Below the pieces are notes generated by a model, which did no database searches, was not told where the DNA came from, and saw only the letters and a program-made list of their open reading frames with translations. A stretch of DNA of 15,237 bases from Baffinella frigidus (Eukaryota > Cryptophyceae > Cryptomonadales > Baffinellaceae). Shown in pieces: positions 14,001 to 15,237 of this stretch. The number at the start of each line of letters is the position of its first letter. The first letter of the stretch is position 1. The stretch covers positions 202,910 to 218,146 of the forward strand of contig MU646686.1 of assembly GCA_026770585.1 (NCBI GenBank), written 5' to 3'. A program made the position numbers and the translations under genes.

Positions 14001-14958
14001 AAGCCGGAACCCCGAAGCCGGAACCCCGAACCCCAAAGCCCGAAGCCGAACCCCGAAGCCGGAACCCGAAAACCCGAAGCCGGAACCCGAAAACCCGAAA
14101 GCCGGAACCCGAAAACCCGAAAATCCGAAGCCGGAACCCGAAAACCCGAAAACAGAAAAACAGAAAAACAGAAGCCCGAAACCCCAAACCCCAAACCCCA
14201 AACCCCAAACTGAGCGGCAGCCAACGGGAGCGTGCCCGAAACCCGAAATAAGAAACGAGAAACGAGACGCACGAAACCCGAGCTTGGAGCCCTGGTATTC
14301 GAGTCATTTAGAGCCCCGGCGTGAAAGTTGTTTGGAGCAGGCCTGAGTACAGGTGGGGGTGCATACATGGCGGCCGTGTTGGTCGTAATACAAGTCTCTC
14401 CATTCCAGTAGAGCGTACCATGCACGAGCCTGTTTTCAAACCGATCACGATTTCGTGATGAAATAAGGTCTGAGAATCCACCCAGAAAGCTTGCAACCCC
14501 GGAAGGAAACAGTCGACTAGGTTCAAATCGCCCAAACTCCAAGGCACCCGAAGACTCACCCTGAGACTTTAATGGGGTAACGGCCTGAAAATGCGGTAGT
14601 TAGGCCTACGGCATTGCCTAGGACCTCCTACCGTAGGCCGAGACTTTTTGGTCCTAGGATCCCTCGGCCTACGGTAGGAGGTCCTAGGCAATGCCGTATG
14701 CCCAACTACCCCATTTTCAGGCCGTTGGCCTATAAAGTTCGCGTCAGAGACGGCCCCGCCTCGGGAGCGAAAAAGGGCTTTTTTCTCCCACTGAAGAGAG
14801 ACGCCTGGAAGCTGGGCGCGGAGCTGGAGGCTCACAACCTGTTTGACGGGGAGACCCCTTTCGACGTGGCTAGCTACTGGAACAACCCTCGCATAGGGGA
14901 TTGGAGCCTTTCCTTGAGAAAACACGCCAACGGCTCCAATCCCCTATCCCTTAAGTGA
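8006..14958 (+). CDS. Small ankyrin-repeat protein, seven-exon split gene
   Basis: Exons 8006-8083, 8514-8573, 10655-10751, 12503-12564, 12758-12799, 13904-13975 and 14812-14958 join in frame with GT-AG introns (phases 0,0,1,0,0,0), giving about 185 residues. The N-terminus (MPIIKGDGAKGKEAIYGWEK, then EEVKAFLDKEWRNKMSKKRE) is charged and probably helical. The ankyrin part follows: VEMGQALRDAAKSGDAHTIR with LLDAGVPVDHCG; DHGNTALHYAAREGRKEAAQ with VLVWARANVNKRNK; DLRTPLHWAAANGSASVVRL with LAAALGAELEAHN; and a last TPFDVASYWNN half-repeat. The TALHYAA and TPLHWAA motifs are diagnostic. Ankyrin domains bind other proteins; no partner or enzymatic domain is visible. It is divergent from the RCC1-like gene. 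The C-terminal tail after YWNNP lies in repeat DNA and may be a late addition. Confidence 0.86.
8084..8513 (+). other. Ankyrin intron 1 (430 bp)
   Basis: Mostly unique sequence, with about 65 bp of CCCTAAA/CCCCAAA heptamers (8445-8508) leading to the acceptor AATCAG. Short open frames on both strands here resemble nothing I know. Confidence 0.6.
8514..8573 (+). CDS. Ankyrin gene, exon 2
   Basis: There are 20 codons, CTGAATCAG|GAGGAG to CGCGAG|GTCTGC, phase 0-0: EEVKAFLDKEWRNKMSKKRE. It joins exon 3 as SKKRE|VEMGQ. Its donor edge (AAGAAGCGCGAG|GT) is copied four times in intron 2 at 9292-9318, 9703-9723, 9847-9865 and 10204-10224. Confidence 0.8.
8603..8942. mobile_element. Outer MITE-like element, interrupted by a second element
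   Basis: Ends TCCGGGGAAACCTATTTTTC and GAAAAATAGGTTTCCCCGGA flank GATAGCAAGGAAAATTACTA...TAATTTTCCTTGCCATC. TA stands at 8601-8602 and 8943-8944. Without the inner insertion and one TA it would be about 134 bp, which matches the 135-bp relative at 13385-13519. It begins 29 nt after the exon-2 donor. Confidence 0.88.
8651..8854. mobile_element. Inner nested element, 204 bp, TA duplication
   Basis: TTGTCGATCTGGGCTTCGCG at the left is mirrored by CGCGGAGCCCAGATCGACAA at the right, and the arms extend through CGAGGTCAGGTCAG / CTGACCTGACCTCG. TA is at 8649-8650 and 8855-8856. The related element at 13385 keeps the uninterrupted ATTACTACAC, which shows the empty target site. Confidence 0.9.
8948..9098. 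mobile_element. Inverted copy of the element at 2217-2384
   Basis: The reverse complement matches 2217-2370 over roughly 150 bp (CCACACAGCGGACTTCGAAG, GCGATAAGACCTAGGACC, CGGATAAGGTAACGGAAACT), with about one change in ten by eye. It abuts the outer MITE ending at 8942. 9100-9290 is otherwise featureless. Confidence 0.8.
9292..9318 (+). pseudogene. Echo of ankyrin exon 2 donor edge (best of four)
   Basis: CGGAACAAGATGTCAAAGAAGTGCGAG|GTTGG repeats the last 27 nt of exon 2 with one change (Arg to Cys codon) and keeps the GT. Shorter echoes, all keeping GAG|GT or GGAG|GT, are at 9703-9723, 9847-9865 and 10204-10224. Between them intron motifs such as CGGTACTAATCCTGCTGGTT also recur, so the unit duplicated is exon edge plus intron start. 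No other gene is seen in 9510-10340. Confidence 0.8.
9351..9509. mobile_element. 159-bp MITE-like inverted repeat
   Basis: GCAACCTATAATTAGTTTTG is mirrored by CAAAACTAATTATAGGTTGC. Inner arms GTAAAGTAACTCG / CGAGTTGCTTTAC and TGGTACAAATTATAAAACAA are also paired. TA target bases could be those at the inner CTATAATTAG ends. A single arm of it occurs at 6266-6317. Confidence 0.8.
10341..10484. mobile_element. 144-bp MITE-like inverted repeat with TA duplication
   Basis: TCTCAGAAAACGAGTTCTTA and the complementary right end close on TCAATTCCCCTACAAATTCG / CGAATTTGTAGAGGAATTGA around a short loop. TA is at 10339-10340 and 10485-10486. It lies about 170 nt upstream of the exon-3 acceptor. Confidence 0.87.
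10655..10751 (+). CDS. Ankyrin gene, exon 3 (first ankyrin unit)
   Basis: This 97-nt exon has acceptor GTTCGCAG|GTCGAG and donor CTGCG|GTACGA and ends in phase 1. It encodes VEMGQALRDAAKSGDAHTIR and LLDAGVPVDHC plus G. If the internal ATG at 10661 were used the gene would start here, but the strong acceptor and the fit with exon 2 argue for an internal exon. Two further long copies and one fragment follow in tandem. Confidence 0.85.
10752..11277 (+). repeat. 21-bp minisatellite with tandem copies of ankyrin exon 3
   Basis: Units of 21 bp (GACACACCCACGGGAGGGTCA and variants) separate copies of exon 3 at 10919-10988 and 11114-11183 and a fragment at 11256-11277. The copies start at GCGGCCAAGTCAGG, lacking the acceptor and VEMGQALRD, but keep CACTGCG|GT. 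Spacing is 237 and 195 bp, both multiples of 3, so one frame stays open from 10655 to 11407. The spacer would encode RHTHGRV-type heptapeptides. Confidence 0.88.
11278..12388 (+). repeat. Ankyrin intron 3: CCCCAAA/CCCTAAA arrays with exon-4 acceptor echoes
   Basis: C-rich heptamers dominate, ending with a clean CCCCAAA run at 12248-12331. Copies of the exon-4 acceptor edge, (AAAG)CAG|GGGACCACGGGAACACGG, occur at 11497, 11601, 11814, 12005, 12136, 12240 and 12376. They extend 7 to about 35 nt into the exon before failing; the two best (11814, 12005) read GD-Y-GNTAL and then diverge. AG is kept in all. Confidence 0.82.
12389..12500 (+). repeat. Foldback immediately upstream of ankyrin exon 4
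   Basis: CTTTGCGTTTTGTTGTTTGG...AAGGTCTAA at 12389-12421 pairs with TTAGACCTTGAACCCTAACA...AAACGCAAAG at 12467-12500. The left part is an inverted copy of 11925-12003, which explains why it reads G-rich here. The right arm ends at the CAG of the true acceptor. Confidence 0.8.
12503..12564 (+). CDS. Ankyrin gene, exon 4
   Basis: This 62-nt exon has acceptor GCAAAGCAG|GGGACC and donor GCCCAG|GTGAAC. Two bases complete the glycine codon begun in exon 3, then DHGNTALHYAAREGRKEAAQ. The TALHYAA signature and exact phase match make this firm. It is the only complete copy among about eight acceptor look-alikes. Confidence 0.9.
12578..12737 (+). repeat. CCCTACA heptamer array (ankyrin intron 4)
   Basis: About 22 units of CCCTACA/CCCTATA/CCCGACA nearly fill the 193-bp intron. 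The same heptamer in the opposite orientation (TGTAGGG) lies beyond exon 5 at 12985-13102. Confidence 0.93.
12758..12799 (+). CDS. Ankyrin gene, exon 5
   Basis: There are 14 codons, CATCAG|GTGCTC to AACAAG|GTCTAC, phase 0-0: VLVWARANVNKRNK. It supplies helix 2 and the turn of the second ankyrin unit (EAAQ|VLVWARANVN). A near-exact but interrupted copy lies at 13631-13658. Confidence 0.87.
12985..13120 (-). repeat. TGTAGGG heptamer array flanked by an 18-bp direct repeat
   Basis: About 16 units of GGGTGTA (variants GGGTGCA, GGGTATA) lie between two copies of CACCAGCCCGCAGGAGT (12969 and 13104). The orientation is opposite to other arrays of this gene. The surrounding 12800-12968 holds a small hairpin (AGAAGGTA / TACCTTCT near 12877-12914) and nothing else recognised. 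Confidence 0.85.
13217..13365. repeat. Three consecutive hairpins
   Basis: ACGTGGTTGTCAAGGTGG is answered by CCACCTTGACAGCCACGT (13217-13255). GAGATTTTTTGG is answered by CCAAAAAATCTC (13258-13323), enclosing CATTGCCTAGGACCTCCTAC, which also forms the core of the element at 14579-14726. GGGTGCCTCC/GGAGGCACCC and GGAGC/GCTCC pairs follow to 13365. It is probably a rearranged element cluster. Confidence 0.75.
13385..13519. mobile_element. 135-bp MITE-like element, uninterrupted relative of 8603-8942
   Basis: TCCGGGGAAATCTATTTTTT and AAAAATAGGTTTCCCCGGA form the ends, TA at 13383-13384 and 13520-13521. The centre (CGTTCTTATTAGTAATAT) is in the opposite orientation to the copy at 8603. A truncated core of the same family lies at about 13662-13730. 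Confidence 0.88.
13631..13658 (+). pseudogene. Echo of ankyrin exon 5, broken by an element fragment
   Basis: GTCCAG|GTGCTCGTGTGGGCGCGCGC and the next eight bases (CAACGTCA) repeat exon 5 exactly (VLVWARANV), including an AG before it. The sequence then changes to a core fragment of the 13385-type MITE (AAAATTACTACACG...GTGTAGTAAATTT) and no donor remains. The upstream 13530-13630 region is not recognised. Confidence 0.85.
13821..13845 (+). pseudogene. Echo of ankyrin exon 6 acceptor edge
   Basis: CACAG|GACTTGCGGACGCCAGCACT follows exon 6 (GACCTTCGGACGCCGCTGCACT) with a few changes (DLRTPALG) and then diverges. The real acceptor is about 80 nt further on. Confidence 0.75.
13904..13975 (+). 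CDS. Ankyrin gene, exon 6
   Basis: There are 24 codons, TGTGCGCAG|GACCTT to GCAGCG|GTCCAA, phase 0-0: DLRTPLHWAAANGSASVVRL and LAAA. The TPLHWAA motif is a textbook ankyrin unit. A likely branch site (GACTAATC) and pyrimidine tract precede the acceptor. Confidence 0.9.
13976..14234 (+). repeat. CCCGAAAA/CCCGAAGCCGGAA array with an internal exon-6 echo
   Basis: Degenerate octamer and longer units run from 13980 to 14210. At 14213-14234 GCGGCAGCCAACGGGAGCG repeats the middle of exon 6 (AAANGSA codons). 14235-14578 shows no gene or repeat I recognise. Confidence 0.78.
14579..14726. mobile_element. 148-bp inverted-repeat element
   Basis: AACGGCCTGAAAATGCGGTAG is mirrored by CTACCCCATTTTCAGGCCGTT, and CATTGCCTAGGACCTCCTAC by GTAGGAGGTCCTAGGCAATG around a short loop. 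Part of the core recurs at 13264-13318. It lies in intron 6 of the ankyrin gene, 85 nt upstream of the last exon; no certain target duplication. Confidence 0.82.
14812..14958 (+). CDS. Ankyrin gene, exon 7 (terminal)
   Basis: The acceptor CCTGGAAG|CTGGGC is weaker than the others but gives phase 0 and a natural join LLAAA|LGAELEAHNLFDGETPFD. The frame runs VASYWNNPRIGDWSLSLRKH to TGA at 14956-14958. From codon 28 on (14894 onward) the coding sequence is inverted-repeat DNA, so the last ~20 residues may be recently acquired, or the original exon may once have continued further. Confidence 0.75.
   Translation: MGAELEAHNLFDGETPFDVASYWNNPRIGDWSLSLRKHANGSNPLSLK
14896..14944. mobile_element. 49-bp hairpin element with TA on both sides, inside the last exon
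   Basis: GGGGATTGGAGCC is answered by GGCTCCAATCCCC. TA is at 14894-14895 and 14945-14946. Part of it (AAAACACGCCAACGGCTCC onward, 14919-14945) is repeated at 15053-15079 with four changes in 27. Confidence 0.7.
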
Positions 14959-15048
14959 CCAGGTGGTCAAATTTGACCACCAAGAGGCCCTAGGCAGGTC
15001 CGAGGACCCTCCGGTAGGGCGTATGAGCCTACTGGCCACTTAAGGGAT
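14946..15048. mobile_element. 103-bp inverted repeat overlapping the stop codon
   Basis: ATCCCTTAAGTGACCAG at 14946 is mirrored by CTGGCCACTTAAGGGAT ending at 15048. An internal palindrome GGTGGTCAAATTTGACCACC lies at 14962-14981. The TGA of the ankyrin frame is formed by the left arm. Confidence 0.8.
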
Positions 15049-15140
15049 GGGCAAAACACGCTAACAGCGCCAATTCCCTGCGGCCTAAATCCTCAACCCT
15101 GAACCCTGAACCCTCGATCCTGGAGCAGGGGGCGGAGCTA

Positions 15141-15237
15141 GCTCTCTCTCTCTCTCGCTCTCTCTCTCTCTCTTCTCGCTCTCTCTCTCTCTGTTTCGCT
15201 CTCTCTCTCTCTCGCTCTCTCTCTCTCTCTGTTTCGC
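15141..15237 (+). repeat. (CT)n microsatellite running off the window
   Basis: CT repeats with CGCT, TTCT and GTTTCGCT interruptions, the complement of the GA tract at 5227-5442. It follows a short CCCTGAA heptamer stretch at 15092-15115. Confidence 0.93.

Noticed and set aside
13850-14542. Long minus-strand frames (up to 230 codons) with GFRVPASGFG repeats
   Set aside because: Translations of the CCCGAAAA array and of ankyrin exon 6 antisense.
14614-14811. Plus-strand frame upstream of the last ankyrin exon
   Set aside because: It starts inside the 14579-14726 inverted repeat and contributes nothing ankyrin-like before 14812. Alternative acceptors upstream would add unmatched residues.
1-15237. 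tRNA, rRNA or other structural RNA genes
   Set aside because: I looked for tRNA-like arms and conserved rRNA words and saw none. The many perfect hairpins are better explained as inverted-repeat elements.

Overview
This is nuclear DNA of an intron-rich, repeat-laden eukaryote, most likely an alga or other protist. There are no bacterial-type operons or long uninterrupted genes. Two split genes sit head to head. Both have very short exons (42-111 nt apart from longer first and last exons), GT-AG introns, and introns packed with heptamers related to the TTTAGGG telomere unit and with small inverted-repeat (MITE-like) elements flanked by TA. Plant-type heptamers and an AG|G acceptor preference would fit a chromerid, dinoflagellate or similar alga, but I cannot assign a taxon from this sequence.

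Left half, minus strand (7795 down past position 1): an RCC1-repeat beta-propeller protein. Six exons can be joined in frame (7795-7544, 4841-4737, 3614-3531, 2747-2691, 1711-1653, 508-398). They give an N-terminal presequence/membrane segment followed by three RCC1 blades and the start of a fourth. The 3' end lies outside the window. The nearest known analogy is the mitochondrial RCC1-like proteins.

Centre (7796-8005): a 210-bp gap between the two start codons, presumably a bidirectional promoter.

Right half, plus strand (8006-14958): a small ankyrin-repeat protein of about 185 residues in seven exons (8006-8083, 8514-8573, 10655-10751, 12503-12564, 12758-12799, 13904-13975, 14812-14958). 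A lysine-rich helical N-terminus is followed by about four ankyrin units. The C-terminal tail and stop codon lie in inverted-repeat DNA.

The unusual biology is in the introns. Every internal exon of both genes has one or more partial copies ('exon echoes') beside it, usually including the splice junction and embedded in heptamer or minisatellite arrays. The heptamers are mostly C-rich on the sense strand of each gene, so their orientation flips at the divergent promoter. The main exceptions create complementary arrays that bracket single exons. At least six inverted-repeat elements have TA on both sides, including one element nested inside another and one inserted in a probable branch site.

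The exon joins are my manual reconstruction, based on phase, domain continuity and GT/AG; no transcript data were used.
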